Assembly: GCF_001704415.2 (NCBI RefSeq)
Contig: NC_030819.1
Location: 35,520,575 to 35,584,574 of the forward strand
DNA length: 64,000 bases
Origin: Capra hircus
Taxonomy: Eukaryota; Chordata; Mammalia; Artiodactyla; Bovidae
Direction of reading: 5' to 3'
Part shown: one piece after another, positions 44,304-57,463 of the stretch
How positions within the stretch are numbered: position 1 is the first letter of the stretch
How the letters are laid out: every line of letters begins with the position of its first letter
Position numbers and translations under genes: made by a program
Notes under the pieces: model-generated
Databases searched by the model: none
What the model was told of the DNA's origin: nothing
What the model saw: the letters and a program-made list of their open reading frames with translations, nothing else

Positions 44304-44543
44304 ATAAGCATCATGAGCTTACCTGGTGGCTCAGAGGGTAAAGTGTCTGCCTGCAATGAGGGAGACCCAGGTTTGATCCCTGGGTCAGGAAGATCCCCTG
44401 GAGAAGGGAATGGCAACCCACTCCAGTACTCTTGCCTGGAAAATGCCATGGACAGAGAAGCCTGGTGGGCTACAGTCCATGGGGTCGCAAAGAGTTGGAA
44501 AAGACTGCGTGACTTCACTTTCACTTTTCATAAGCATCATGAG
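44304..44543 (+). mobile_element. Bov-tA SINE with 14-bp target duplication
   Basis: An element at 44318-44529 flanked by ataagcatcatgag at 44304-44317 and 44530-44543, perfectly matched. Confidence 0.95.
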
Positions 44544-44784
44544 TCCTCCCCCCTACCCCTATAAAAAGGCATGATATTTATGGGAAAAGTTAAAGAAACA
44601 GATGTCAGCACAGTGTGGAAGACAAATACACATGAGTTCATTAATAAACGGGTCACTCTAAACTACTGGTGCTTTCCAAAGACTTAAGCAGGATCATTGC
44701 TGGTTCAGAAGAGATACCAGACCCTGAGCTAGATACGCTTCAATGTCGCTTTCCAGTCTAAGAGTCATAGTAGTATACTTACAA

Positions 44785-44839
44785 GAAAAAAAAAAAAAAA
44801 AACATATATATATATATATACACATACACACACACACAC
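44785..44839. repeat. A-run and TA/CA microsatellite
   Basis: A long A-run, then alternating TA and CA, directly before a SINE. Confidence 0.9.
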
Positions 44840-45050
44840 TGGCTTTCTTGGTGTCTCAGAGGTAAAGATTCTGCCTGCAGTGCAGGAGACATGGAAACGT
44901 GGGTTCAATCCCTGGGCTGGGAAGATCCGCTGGAGGAGGAAATGGCAACCCACTCTAGTATTCTTGCCCAGAAAATCTCATGGAGAAAAGAACCTGGGGG
45001 GCTGCAGTCCATGGGGTTGCAAAGAGTTGGACATAACTGAAGGACTGAGC
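44840..45050 (+). mobile_element. Bov-tA SINE inserted in a microsatellite
   Basis: A full plus-strand copy with CA-type repeat on both sides (44820-44839 and 45052-45064). Confidence 0.92.
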
Positions 45051-45369
45051 ATATACACACACACAGTGTGTGTGTAAGACATAGAAAACATACACACATA
45101 ACATATATACACAGGGAAACAAAGGGGAAGAGAATGAGCTCATCAGTAGAGACAAATATTTAACTTAGCTTTCAAAGAATCCATGAAGACAACTACGACC
45201 ATTCCTTCCCATACAACAAACATGAACTGAAGTGAACCTAAGAACAACATGCAACTCCTGTCTACCACCAGAACGGCACCACAAAAATAAAACTCATGAG
45301 CTCTCACCCTACTGTGGAAACGTAAATTCGTCTAACTACTTGAATACACTTGGTAGCATCTATTCAAGC

Positions 45370-45800
45370 TGAATATATATGCATATTCTATGATCTAGTA
45401 ATTCCACTCCTCAGTATATATCCAGCAGAAATACTTACAGATATTCAGCAAAAGTCACATATGAGAACCTTTGTAGAAGCACCATTCATAATAGAATGAG
45501 CTGGAGCTACACTTAACATGTTTAAGAGCCGAATGGATCGATTATGGAATATTCGCACAATGAAATATTCTGTAGCAATGAGAACAAACAATCTGTAGCA
45601 TTGAGAACAAACAACCTGCAGCCATATGGTTCAATCTCACAAACAACTGGGAATCAAATGAAGCCAGATAGAGCACAGACTGTATTATCCATTCACGTCA
45701 AGTACAAAAACAGGCAAAACAAAGATAAGATGTTAAGATTCAGTATAGTGTTCACTCCAGTAGGGAGGATGGAAGTGACTGGGAAAAGGTGATGCACTTC
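45370..45800 (+). mobile_element. Old L1 3' fragment
   Basis: ctatgatctagtaattccac, atatccagcagaaatact and attatggaatattcgcacaa are the conserved order of an old L1 near the end of ORF2. Diverged; ends approximate. Confidence 0.75.
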
Positions 45801-46849
45801 TGGGAGCCAATTATTTCTTATATTTTGATCTGTTTGATCTAGTTCTTATATTTTGAACGCACTTCCTACCTATGTGCATTCCATCTCTAAAGTTTGGAAA
45901 CTGTACACTCAAAATACACATATAGAAATAGATACATATTTCAAAAAAGCAAATAAATTTCACAGCCCAAGTACTTAAACCAGGGCTTATCTCTTCAGTA
46001 AAAAGAAAATAATAGTGTTTAAAAAAAATCAACATTTCCAAAGAAGTAGGGGGGAAAAAATCACTAGAAAGCAATAATAAAAATAACAAAGGTACAAAAT
46101 ATATAGCCTCCTTTTATATTAATGGCCAACATACACACCTTAGACATTAATCAAAGCACAAAGAACCATCAACACTCAACACAAAGCATACTCTAGGCTG
46201 AAAACCACCACACTATTAACATTCAATGCAAAGCACCCCACTTTTCTCATAAGCACCCTGAGGGCAGAAGGAACAACAGAGCTCTCTCGAACCCCTGACC
46301 TCCTTTCCACACAGCCTTCAGCTTTCTAATCCAACACACTCATTGCCTTTTTATTATGATAAAGCAATAATTGTAAACACAGGGTATGGCCTATTTGGGA
46401 ATAAACACTCACAATAAACCGTGACCTTGGCACTACAACCTTTCCCTCATTTCACATTCCTGTCTGAACATGAGCATTTATAACATGCTCTTGAACACGG
46501 TGACACACAGGCCGGCCAAATTGCTGTTCTATCACTGAAATGTAATGCCAGGAATTCAAGTAGTCAATGATTTGCAGGAGTCAATAGAGGCCAGCTTCTG
46601 ATACACAACAAACACATCCCACTGCTTGGAAGTCGAAAACCAGGCAGCTCCTTTTGCCTGCTGTGGCCACAGGGCACAACCCCAGAGCCTTTCAAAGAGA
46701 ACAAGCGTGAGAGCTGAGGGGAAGCTTGGGGTATCAGCCTCTCCATGTACCATCCAAGATGCTGCCAGTCCAACAGAACCAAAAATTAGACAAATCCGAT
46801 CTACAAATAGACTAGTCCCTTATAACAGATATTTCAACTGTTGACATGG

Positions 46850-47315
46850 TATATATATAACATGGATAGACCTAGAGTCTGTCATACACAGTGAAGTAAG
46901 TCAGAAAGAGAAAAATGTCATATATGAACGCATATATGTGGAATCTAGAAGCACAGTAGAGATGACCTATTTGCAGGGCAGGACTAGAGATGAAGACATA
47001 GAGAATAGACAGGTAGACGCAGGGTGGGAAGGGAGAGTGGGACAAACTGGGAGATTATGATTGACATATATACACTTCCATGTAGCTAGTGGGAACCTGC
47101 TGTCAGGCACAGGGAGCTCAGCTCAGTGCTCTGTGATGACCTACAGGGGTGAGATGGACGAGGGGGCAGGAGGGAGGTCCAAGAGGGAGGGGATATATGT
47201 ATACAAAGAGCTGATTCATCTCACTGAAGTGAACACATTGTGTTACTTTCATAGCAGAAAGTAACAAAGCAATGTGAAGCAATTATATTCCAATTTTTAA
47301 AAAAAAAAAAAAAAA
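46850..47315 (+). mobile_element. L1 3' end with A tail
   Basis: catggatagacctagagtct, agtgaagtaagtcagaaaga, cttccatgtagctagtggga and a terminal A-run at 47299-47315. Confidence 0.85.
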
Positions 47316-48601
47316 GGAGGATGGTCTTTGGGTCAGATGTAAGTCCCAAGAGCTATGTTCATCTTGGCAATTTAACTCTCGATGCTTCAGTTTCCTTCTG
47401 GAGAATGTGGAAATAATGGCCAGTATTTCAGGAATTCATCAGAAAAGTACCCGGGTACTTAGCAGAGTCCCTAGCCGTATGCTAAGTGCTCACTGAACAC
47501 CAGTTATCACCAGTCTATAAGCTGTGTGAGGGCAGAGATCAACTTACTTACCAAGCTACCCACAAAGGCTTCCTAATGAAGCCATGCTGGATCGCAACCT
47601 TTAAGTTGCAACCAGCCTGCCTGACATTCCCCATCTCTCATCCCTGCTTAATTTTTGTATTATAACCATCAACTGCATGCATTCATTTATTATCTGTCTC
47701 TTTATCATCCAAAAGGATTTTTTTGTGATTTTATTTATCATCATACCCCAAGTATCTTAAGACGGGTCTACCACCTGACAAGGACATTAAAATACTTTTA
47801 TTAAAAATGTCTAGCACGGTGCATGGCACACAGTGCTTAGCAGCACTAATCTGAACACATCTTTTTAGGTTACAGAAATGTAAGTTAGCAAGAGAAAGCC
47901 TGAAATGATAAAAGCTCAGGAAAATTCCTATGTGATGTTAACAGTTAAATTGCATTAGCTTATTTACAACACCCAATTTTGACTCCAATTGCCCTGATGT
48001 TCATAACTGTGCTTCTTTGTAAAGTTACTTTCTTTAAAACTTCAATAAAAGGAATTATTTATAATCATAGATCAATAACCTTAAAAAGGCACAGATCAAA
48101 AAACAAAGAGGAGCTGCAAAGTGCTGAGTGCAGAGATTAAGCGCTAGATGTAAAAGCTTTCCAGCAAAGTTCTGAAAGACAAAGGCCAAAGAACCTAAAC
48201 CTTCCCTGACACCCAAATTTACCATAAAAAGGGACAGAGATGAAACATTAATGGTTTGAAAAATTACTATGTTGAATACTTCTCTGTGTATTATATACTA
48301 ATTTAAATATTGTGTTTAATACTCAAGAAATGACCAAGTATAACATAGATATCATCTTCCACCCTGTTAATGGAACAGCTCTCATCATCACCTCACTACC
48401 CAGCAAACGACCAGAAGACATGTGCTAATCACAGAGCTCTGAACTTTCTGCCAGAGGCCAGGAAGAAGAGAGCCACAAAAGCTCAAGAACGCCCATCTAT
48501 GAACAAGATCCATCAGTAACCACCTTATCCTAACATTTTCAAGGTAAATATAGAACTAGGAAGCTCTAGGTCTGATGTTTTCTTTATTCAAGGCTATTTT
48601 A

Positions 48602-48825
48602 AGATGGAGGAGCCTGGTAAGCTGCAGTCCATGGGGTCGCTAGGAGTCGGACACGACTGAGAGACTTCACTTTCACTTTTCACTTTCATGCATTGGAGAA
48701 GGAAATGGCAACCCACTCCAGTGTTCTTGCCTGGAGAATCCCAGGGACAGGGGAGCCTGGTGGGCTGCCATCTCTGGGGTCGCACAGAGTTGGACACGAC
48801 TGAAGCGACTTAGCAGTAGCAGTAC
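48602..48825 (+). mobile_element. 5'-truncated BOV-A2 SINE
   Basis: Starts inside the first unit (gatggaggagcctggtaagc), keeps the linker and the whole second unit, and ends in AGTAGC-type repeats. Confidence 0.94.
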
Positions 48826-48837
48826 AAATCATCAATC

Positions 48838-49183
48838 AAGAAGTACCATATCTGGGGCCTCCCTGGTGGCTCAGTGGTAAAGAGTCCGCCTGCCAATGCA
48901 GGGGACACGGGTTCGATCCCATATCTGGGAAGATCCCATAGGCATGGACCAACTAAGCCTGTGTGCCACACCTATTGAACCCTCATGGTGCAGCTACTGA
49001 AGCTTATGTGCCCTAGAACCCAAGCGCTGCAACAAGAGAAACCACTGCAATGAGAAGCCTGCTCACTGCAACGAGAGCGTGGTCCCCACGCGCCACAACT
49101 GGAGAAAAGCCCATGCATAGCAACAAAGACCCAGCACAGCCAAAAATTAATACATCTTTTAAAAAGGAAGAAGTACCATATCT
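48838..49183 (+). mobile_element. CHR-2 SINE with 16-bp target duplication
   Basis: A near full-length copy at 48854-49167 (tRNA head, ggttcgatccc B box, body, A/T-rich tail) between perfect copies of aagaagtaccatatct at 48838-48853 and 49168-49183. Confidence 0.95.
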
Positions 49184-49254
49184 AAGGAAAAGACCAGGGA
49201 AATAAAATTCATTTGGATGCTCTAGCTTCCATCAGGAGACCCCATGCCAGGCAG

Positions 49255-49395
49255 CTCACCTAGGAGGGCAGGCTCTTGGGTCAGACCTCCTGGTGTGATT
49301 TCTGGCTCCACTTGTAGGAGCTATGAGAATGTGGTCAAGGTATTTAACACTGCGTCTCCATAGGCTCACCTGGAAACCACACGCCCGTCTCACTG
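49255..49395 (+). mobile_element. MIR SINE fragment
   Basis: ggctcttgggtcagacctcc, gatttctggctccacttgta and gtggtcaaggtatttaacac are MIR-like in order. Confidence 0.6.
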
Positions 49396-50136
49396 GGCTG
49401 AAAAGAGACATCTGGGAAGTATTTAACCCGAGCAGATCAAGGAAAGGAGACACTTCAAGCCTACCCTCCAGTCATCCATCTCAACCACACAGTGTGGTGG
49501 GGGGAAGTGACTGGGGGACAGGCACGTTCCCCACACGTTTTTCCCCTAGAAGAGACATTTCTGTGAAGCACAATTCAAAACACTCTTTCATGATCTGCTT
49601 TCCTTTCCCTGTTTCTCTGAAAGCTTTGAACAAGAAAGTATTTCAAGTATAAGGTCAAATAAAGAGCAAGGCAAACTAGCGTGGTATTACTGCTGTTGGC
49701 CAAACATCCACACTGGCCCCAAGCCAGCCCTACTCACCCGCCCTCTATCTACCAGGGACTGCCCAGGCCAACACCCTTCCATTTTCCAAAAGGTCAAAAA
49801 TCTGAGGGGGAAAAATGTGTGTATGTGGCCAAAATATATCTCCCTCATATCTGATACCAAAGTTTGGGGACAGAGTGTTAAAAGGTGAGATTCTCCTTTT
49901 ATTACAATTGGGTACAGCCAGCTATACTCTAGGACTTCATTAAAAATATTTCCAATACGTTCTGTTTCCCCAACAAGCCCACAAGCATGCACCCACCTCA
50001 GCCTCTCCAGACATCTCTCCTGCGGGACTGTAGAGAGCCAGGACCATATCTGACTCATGGCTGTACCCCAGAGGGGTCAACCACAGGCCTGGCTGAGAGC
50101 CGCCCCGCATTCAAATGTTCACGTATAAGTCACCTA

Positions 50137-50330
50137 AGCTTCCTTGGTGACTCAGTGGTAAAGAATCCACCTGCAATACAGGATATACTGGTTCAATCCC
50201 TGGATCAAGAAGATCCCCTGGAGAAGGAAATGGTAACCCACTCCAGTATTCTTGCCTGGGGAATCCCATGGACAGAGGAGTGGGCTACAGTCCATGACTC
50301 TTCAAAGAGTCAGACACAACTGAGCAATTA
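50137..50330 (+). mobile_element. Bov-tA SINE
   Basis: A plus copy; aagtcacc occurs on both flanks as a probable target duplication. Confidence 0.92.
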
Positions 50331-50979
50331 AACAACAACAAAAAGTCACCCAAAGCCACTCACAGAGCCAGTCCAGCAGATCAAGGACAAAGAGTTGGAA
50401 GAAACTGTCAGCCCCAATGAGATAAAGCTTCACAGAGCTTACAACCAAATCCCATCTTCCATATTTTGATGCATCTTTTCTTCAAGGTACTGACTTCTCA
50501 CTGGTAGCACTGCAAGACTCACTCTTCTCATATTCTGCCCCAATCTCAATCTCAAAACCCCCTAAGCCCTGAATTCTCTGTGCCCCCAAACCATCCCTCC
50601 TCTCAAATCCCAGCCCCCTCCCTGCCCACCTCAACCTCAAACACAGCTGTCTTACTGAACCATCACACACAGAAGCGTGTGACTGAAACCTCGTGCTGGA
50701 ATTTCTGATAGAAGATCTTTGCTTCTGGTACAATGGGAGATTTCCCTACATCCTGACAGGAGAGATGAGCAGTGTGGTACCACCGTCCACTACCTCCAGC
50801 TTCTCTGACCACAAGGATTCAACAGGAGACACATGTATAATTTCCTACCCGACCAGGTCTCCTCCCCGCCACACACACCCCCCGCTCTTTCTCTCCCTAA
50901 TCCTACAGTCCTGATGATCCCCTTTTCTAGGCCTCAGATAAGCCTCTACCTTTGTTCCTCAGAACAACTGCAACTCACT

Positions 50980-51225
50980 GGGGTGATTATGCCCCCAGGC
51001 ATCCACTTCCTGAGGCCACTTCCCAGAGGAGGGCGTGGACCCAACCCTTAGAGTCAGCACTAGCCCTGCCCTGCCCTGCCCTGCCCTGGGCGGCACCAGC
51101 TGACCCGGTATGCTGCTGGGGAAACGGGGCTGACAGAAAGAAGCTGGCCTCGCACGATACTTGGTCCTCCTCCAAGCCACCAAGTTATCCGTGCCCTCCA
51201 GCTGTCGCTTATGAAGTCTGGCCAC
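50980..51225. promoter_or_regulatory. GC-rich stretch, possible regulatory element (speculative)
   Basis: This part of the AT-rich intron is clearly GC-richer, has several CpGs and a CCCTG pentamer run (51064-51089), and has no recognised repeat. An alternative LMO7 promoter or enhancer is possible, but no core promoter motif or exon is seen. Confidence 0.25.
51064..51089. repeat. CCCTG pentanucleotide repeat
   Basis: About five uninterrupted copies of CCCTG. Confidence 0.9.
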
Positions 51226-51534
51226 CTGTTCACAACTTTTTTAAAAATGGCAAGAAATGAGGCCCTGAATCATGATTTCCTAAGTGGTCACCAGTAGAAA
51301 AAGTGTGTGGGCTGTATCTGCTTTCAATCTGCCAGATATGTGTGCAGCGAGGCAGCAAGCATGTGTGTGGCTGGGGGAGATGGTTGAGACCATTCAAAGC
51401 AGATGCTCTTCTCATAATCGCGGTGGCATCATTTTCTATAACAGGACAGGCTGCCTCCAAATGGAGGGGAAAGGAGGAATTCTTTGGGTTGTTCAGGATA
51501 CTGAGTGAAATCTGAAGAAGCATAGTGAGAAAAT

Positions 51535-51735
51535 GGGCTTCCCAGGTGGCTTAAATAGTAAAGAATCTGCCTCAATGAGGGAGACCTGGATTCGATCCCT
51601 GGGTCAGGAAGATCCCCTGGAGAAGGAAATAGCAACCCACTCCATTATTCTTACCTGGAGAATTCCATGGACAGAGAAGCCTGGTGGGCTACAGTCCATG
51701 GGATCGCAAAGAGTAATTTCTGACACAACTGTATC
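51535..51735 (+). mobile_element. Bov-tA SINE
   Basis: A plus copy from gggcttcccaggtggctta to the disrupted gagtaatttctgacacaac end. Confidence 0.92.
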
Positions 51736-53824
51736 TGAGGGAAGAGCCTGTTTTTATTCCAAATGAAGGCTTTTAGGAATTTACCAGGTAATGGCTCCTT
51801 TTTCTATCAACAGACATTTTTATTTATGGGAGCTCATCCACTGCATCCCATAAAATCTTTCTCTAGTGACTGGCAAATACAAGGAGGAAGAGATGTGTGG
51901 ACAAAAGTTAAAGATGAATTCTTAGAATACTGTATTCTTTCCTTCACTCTGAAAGTAAGCTGCATTTTTAAGAGTGAAGTTGAAACTCTTCCTTTCCTCC
52001 CACCTTCATCCCTAAAACTGAAACTGTATTCCATTTGACAATCTTCCAGTGAGGTGACACACACTTGACTCATAGCTTTTGACCTGCCATGGCTACAGAA
52101 TGAGCTCTACCTGATGGTGGCAACTGCAGAAATGGCACTTGAGAAAATAACACCAAATCTGGAGATAATTAGTGAGCACGAATAGATAAACTTGATGATT
52201 TCTGTACTTACCTATGTGAGAACAAACTCTTGGAAATTCAACAGTTTTTGCCCTAGCAACTGTAATGCTTATTCCAAACATGACAAATGAGTAAGTACCA
52301 GCTCGTTAAAAATAATTTGTTATTAAATTTCATACCCCTCCCACACGCTACTAAGAATAGCTAAGTTTCACTTAAAGAGAAAGAGGGAAAAGAAAAAAAC
52401 ATGCATTCGAAGACACCGGCACACATTCCCCCTGAGAAAATGAAGCTGAACAGTGCTGCTGCAGGGGCTGAAAGGGGGGTTTTGCTTCTCTCTCAACCAC
52501 AGACTGTTTGCAAATCTTCATTTCTACTGTTTTGGAATGTGTTTGCTATTATATAAAACTGATTTCACAATTGAGACTCACACATGCACATCTCCAGTTA
52601 GATGGTAACCCAGAAACAGACAATTCCTGAATACAGAATTTAGTGTCCATGATGCATGCTCTTTTTACTAAATGGAGTTATGTCCTTCAACTATATCAAA
52701 GAATTATATCAAATGCATTCAATTATACCAAATATATATCAATACTGATACTTATCAATTATAGCAGAGGCTAGAGCTGGGTGTCAATTACAGACCTACC
52801 CATCATTTTACTTTTGCAGGTAACAATGCCAGGTAGCAGCAGTAATGGAAACAGTGGGTTTGGTTTTTAGACATGGGAGGTCTGAGACACATTACAGACA
52901 AAACAGAAATGTGAAGCAACTGGTAATTAGACATACAAGGAGGATGTTCAAGCTAGAAATCTAAGTTGGAGATATTAATATAATCTGGGGAGTTGTCAGT
53001 ATAAAGTGTAAAGTCATAAAGCTACAATGAGACAAGTATAGCTAGACAAGAGGTCTAGGATTGACTGAGGTCTGAGAAACCTAATGCGTAAGGGCTAGAG
53101 GTAGAGGAGAAACCAGCAAAGCAAAGAGAAGGACTAGCCAATGTGATGGGAGCGAATGCCAGAGGGAAGGACAGACAGACAGAGGGAATAGTCCAAAATG
53201 TTATTGAGAGGGAAATGAGGATGAGTGTTAGGGAATTACTGCTATATTATTTTCTTAACCCTTATAATATCTTACACACATATACACAATTATGAAATTG
53301 CTAATTATTTCATTCCAAAGGAAGAAAAAGAATGAAGTATTAACATCAACAAAAATTGCATCAAAACCACTAATGTTTCTAACAAGACAATTTAAGAGAA
53401 TACTGAGCTACATGGCTCAGGTGCCCTTGCAGACTTTTAAGTTCATGCTCTGTAGAGCCAATAAGAAAAGTTCACTATTGTTATAAATCTTCTACTGGAA
53501 CAATAATGTGCCAAGTGAAGAAATTTTCAAGTCAGTATTTCTCAAACTGTGTACCATGAAGCCGGAGAAACTAGCAGACTGAATGGAGCATAAGGTCAAA
53601 ACTTTTTGCCAAGGGTTGCATATTCTCTTCTTAAATGTACATAATAGAAAACTGAAGTTCTGGTAAGTCCTATAACTTACCAGAGATCCATTTTACTTAC
53701 ACTAAGAAAAATTTACTCTGTCACATTTTTTGGCACAAATCTTAAGGGACTCTGATATTGATGAACTATTTCCCAACTGTGTTCTGTTTAACTCCACTTC
53801 ATGCTTAATTACATCATCTATATT

Positions 53825-54005
53825 AATAATAATTGCCTTATTAAGCACTTTATACTAATCATTATCTTGACCATACTGCATTATCTCCTTTAACCCACAC
53901 AATACTCTGATGATTTACAGAGTAGAAAACTTGGACTCCAAAGGCTTAAAGACTTTCCTAAAGTCACAAAGCTATGTAAGACTTGATGTGATCCATAGTT
54001 TTCAA
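53825..54005 (+). mobile_element. MIR SINE
   Basis: aagcactttatactaatcat, taacccacacaatactctga and cctaaagtcacaaagctatg; a well-preserved MIR core. Confidence 0.8.
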
Positions 54006-54961
54006 AGACTGAGAGCCATGAACTAAGATCCCTGACTTAGCATTAGAATAGTCACCTTTTCTACCTTAATATATTTTTAATAGCTTGCTCTTTCTTAATC
54101 CTAAAAAATAAGTCTCTCTGTAATACCCTGAAATATAAATGTCTCTCAATATTCTCTCCAAGTGTTGGCTCAAAATCTATCTATTGCATTAACACTTTCT
54201 TGCCTAAATCTGTCCCTCAAAGACAATGGCAAAAGCTCCCCACCTTTTCTGGCAAAATCTAGATAGGTATTGTACTATCTTGAATATACAAGCCATTATG
54301 GGATTCTGCAGATAGAAAATTGTCAAAGCATTTTCTAAAATTCTTCTAAGTTAATGAAATATATCGCAATAATTCTCAGAGAAATGCAAGGCACAGATTA
54401 CCTGTTCTTACCACAGCTAAGCCTTTATGAGTATGGTTTCTATAAGGCAAGTATCCATCAAATATAAATAAAAAGATTATAAATTAAGCATAAACAAGAT
54501 TAAGTGGGAAAACATTTTGGTTAATTTCCTGAGGTATATTTTCTGACCTAAAAAAAAAAAAAAGCAAAAAAGAGAACTATATCTACCTTCAAATTTGTGA
54601 AAATTAAACAAAAATATTTGAAGTGCTTAACACGCAAATACTTATTTTCTTTCTGATGAACATAAAAGCATAACGTGTAAATTCTTATTAGTAAGTTATT
54701 ACATCATTACACCAATTCCTCAGCTGTAGTTTATATTAAATGTGCTATATGTATATAATACAAACCCACATTGTCAAGGAAGTGTATTCCAAACTACTGA
54801 TTCAACTACACATTCAAAAGTCCCCATGTCGTGTATATGTGCATTATTCTCACTCCTATAGGTGAGACTTGTTTCAAAACTTTAATTTCCACCATGGGAA
54901 AAATCAGTACCAGGCCCCCCCTCAAAAAAATCTGTAGCCCAAGTTCATCATAAATCACTTT

Positions 54962-55110
54962 TTAAAAAATATAAGTTTATTTATTTTAATCGGAGGCTAA
55001 TTACTTTACAATATTGTATTGGTTTTGCCATACATCAACATGAATCCGCCACGGGTGTACACGTGTTCCCCATCCTGAACCGCCCTCCCACCTCCCTCCC
55101 CAAACCATAA
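54962..55110 (-). mobile_element. Ruminant L1 3' end
   Basis: gaggctaattactttacaat, ttggttttgccatacatcaa and atgaatccgccacgggtgta, the reversed 3' end of ruminant L1; severely 5'-truncated. Confidence 0.9.
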
Positions 55111-55282
55111 ATCTCTTTTGAACTAAATTTTGCTTGTCCTAGATAAGCCTCTTTTATCTTAGGGTTTTAAAAAAAAATCACCAAATTTCTCACAATTTTA
55201 TCTAACCCTAAGGTTCATAGGGGCAACATAAATTTAAAACAGTTTCTTGACAATATTACCCTTTTGAACCTTACAATTCTTC

Positions 55283-55460
55283 TTTGTGGGGGATTATCCT
55301 GGGCATTGTAGGATGTTAAACAACATTTTTGGCTTTATTCACTAGATACCTCCCCTCACCCTAGTCAGTACAATCGGAAATGTCTAAGATGTTACCAAAT
55401 ATTCCCCCCAGGGGAGGGAGGAAGCAAAACTGCCCACAGTTGAGAACCACAGTTCCACAG
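55283..55460 (+). mobile_element. MER20 DNA transposon
   Basis: gattatcctgggcattgtag, gatgttaaacaacatttttg, then ccccaggggagggagg and cagttgagaaccacagt follow MER20 in order. Confidence 0.8.
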
Positions 55461-56349
55461 ATCCACAGTTTCAGAGGATCTAAGAATTTAATGAATTCCT
55501 CTTCATAAAGTATACTTAAGGTTCCATAGGCCTTAAATTAGCTGAAACCAAAACCAATCTATCTCACTGGTAGACGTAAATGAAGTATAAGGAATGGACT
55601 AATTGTCTGAGACAGATAAAATATTAAATTGAAAACATATTATGATTCTTCCTTGCAATTTGTATAAAGCTGCCTTTCATTAGAGAGTTAATACCGTGCA
55701 TTATTTTAAATTTTCCATTTACACCTTTCATTGATGTGCCATTTCCTTCTTAGTCTTCCATATAACACTTCAAATTTCAGATTATCAAACTATCACCAAT
55801 CACTCTGTATGAGTCACCGAGAAAGAATGGACATGCTTCAAAGGAATACTATAATTACTTCCAAATTCAGATTAATATAACCCTGCCTTCTTCAATTAAC
55901 TTTCGAGTTCGATACACATTCAACCCCGATGTCCTTCAGAGCAGTTTACATTTCTTACAATCAGTTTCAATTTTCCCACTTTATTTGTGAATACCTTTTG
56001 AAACTTCCAAGATTAATGAATCTAATGAGTTTTTTCTTGTTCTCTCTGCTTTCCACTACATTCAGTCTGAACCAAATTCAAATAATACTTCCCAGGCAAC
56101 TTTTCTCAGATATGCCCTTTATATTCTCACTGGCATTATCTCAGCCCAGAATTTAAATTTAATGTCTTTTTGAGTGCATGTATCATCTAGTCCCCAAGCC
56201 TATTCATCCTTTCACATGCTCTGCACTGATGAAGGATACCAAATTTCAGAGCCAGAAACCTAAGACCTAAGCCAAACAACATCTCCCCCAAACTCTCACT
56301 TCCCCACCAACCAAATCCTATCAATTCTAGCTCCTAAACCTCTCTGTGG

Positions 56350-56554
56350 TGGTTGAGTCACTAAGTCGTGTCTGATTCTTGAGACCCCATGGACTGTAGC
56401 CTGCCAAGCTCCTCTATCCATGGGATTCTCCAAGCAAGACTACTGGAGTTGGTTGCCATTTCCTTCTGTAGGAGATCTTCCCAACCCAGGGATCATACCC
56501 AGGTCTCCTGCATTTCAGGCAGATTCTTTACTGACTGAGCTAGGAGGGAACCCC
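56350..56554 (-). mobile_element. Bov-tA SINE
   Basis: Reversed copy from gttgagtcactaagtcgtg to gagctaggagggaacccc. Confidence 0.92.
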
Positions 56555-57011
56555 TCTGGAATTCACCTTTTCTCACTCAGGTGTATTTCTCTTTGGTCTT
56601 CACCCACCGCTCCTCCTCCTCCCCAGAGATTCCCGAAAAACCCTCTTAAAATAGAATCCTCTCTCTGTCTCCTATTGTGAAATTCTTTTTTCTTATGGTT
56701 TATTTCCTCAAGTAAAGTTCAAAATATGGCATTCACATTCATCGTCTGCCCTCTCTCAGCCACCACATTTATTGACCTGCCCCAGCATAAGCCCAACACT
56801 TTTTCTATAAGACGACCCTGGCACTCTCTCAGCCATAAACTCTCCCACCTCCACATAAGAGATAATAGGAGGTTTTCGCTACCTGGAAGGCTCTTGACTA
56901 TTCTCCATTTGTGAACTGATCATTCTTTCAGATTAAACTCAAATGTCACCAGTCTCAGAAGCTTTCCTATCTTCTAGAGGCTTCTCTCATGTGGGTACTT
57001 CCATGACTCTA

Positions 57012-57249
57012 AAAGTGTCAGTTGCTCAGTCAGGTCTAATTCTTTGCAACCCCATGGACAATAGCCTACTAGTCTCCTCTGTCCATGGAATTTTCCAGGC
57101 AAGAATACTGGGGGAGGGGGGAGGGGCGGGGAGGGATGGGGTTGCCATTCCCTTCTCCCAGAGATCTTCCTGACCCAGGGATCAAACCCAGGGTTCTTTA
57201 TCCAAGAATGCAGGTGGATTCTTTACCATCTGAGCCACCAGGGAAGCCC
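57012..57249 (-). mobile_element. Bov-tA SINE with G-rich insertion
   Basis: A reversed copy whose body is interrupted at 57109-57141 by G-rich sequence not found in the other copies, plus a small insertion near 57195. Confidence 0.92.
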
Positions 57250-57251
57250 AA

Positions 57252-57463
57252 AGTAAAAGTGCTAGTCGATCAGTTGAGTTTGATTCTATGTGGCCCCATA
57301 GACTGTAGCCCACAAGGCTCCTCTGTCCAGGGAATCCGCCAATCAAGAATACTGGAGTGGGTAGCCAGTCTCTTTTCCAGGGGATCTTCCTGACCAAGAG
57401 ATTGAACCAAGCCTCCTGCATTGAAGGTAGATACTTTACCATCTGAACCATCAGGGAAGCTCT
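57252..57463 (-). mobile_element. Bov-tA SINE
   Basis: Reversed copy directly following the previous one in the same direction. Confidence 0.92.

Noticed and set aside
51429..51635. Short minus frame ending near 51635 as coding
   Set aside because: It is mostly translated Bov-tA sequence. The same applies to the many frames containing SMGFSRQEYWSGLP- or GSAGKESACNVGD-type text throughout the window.
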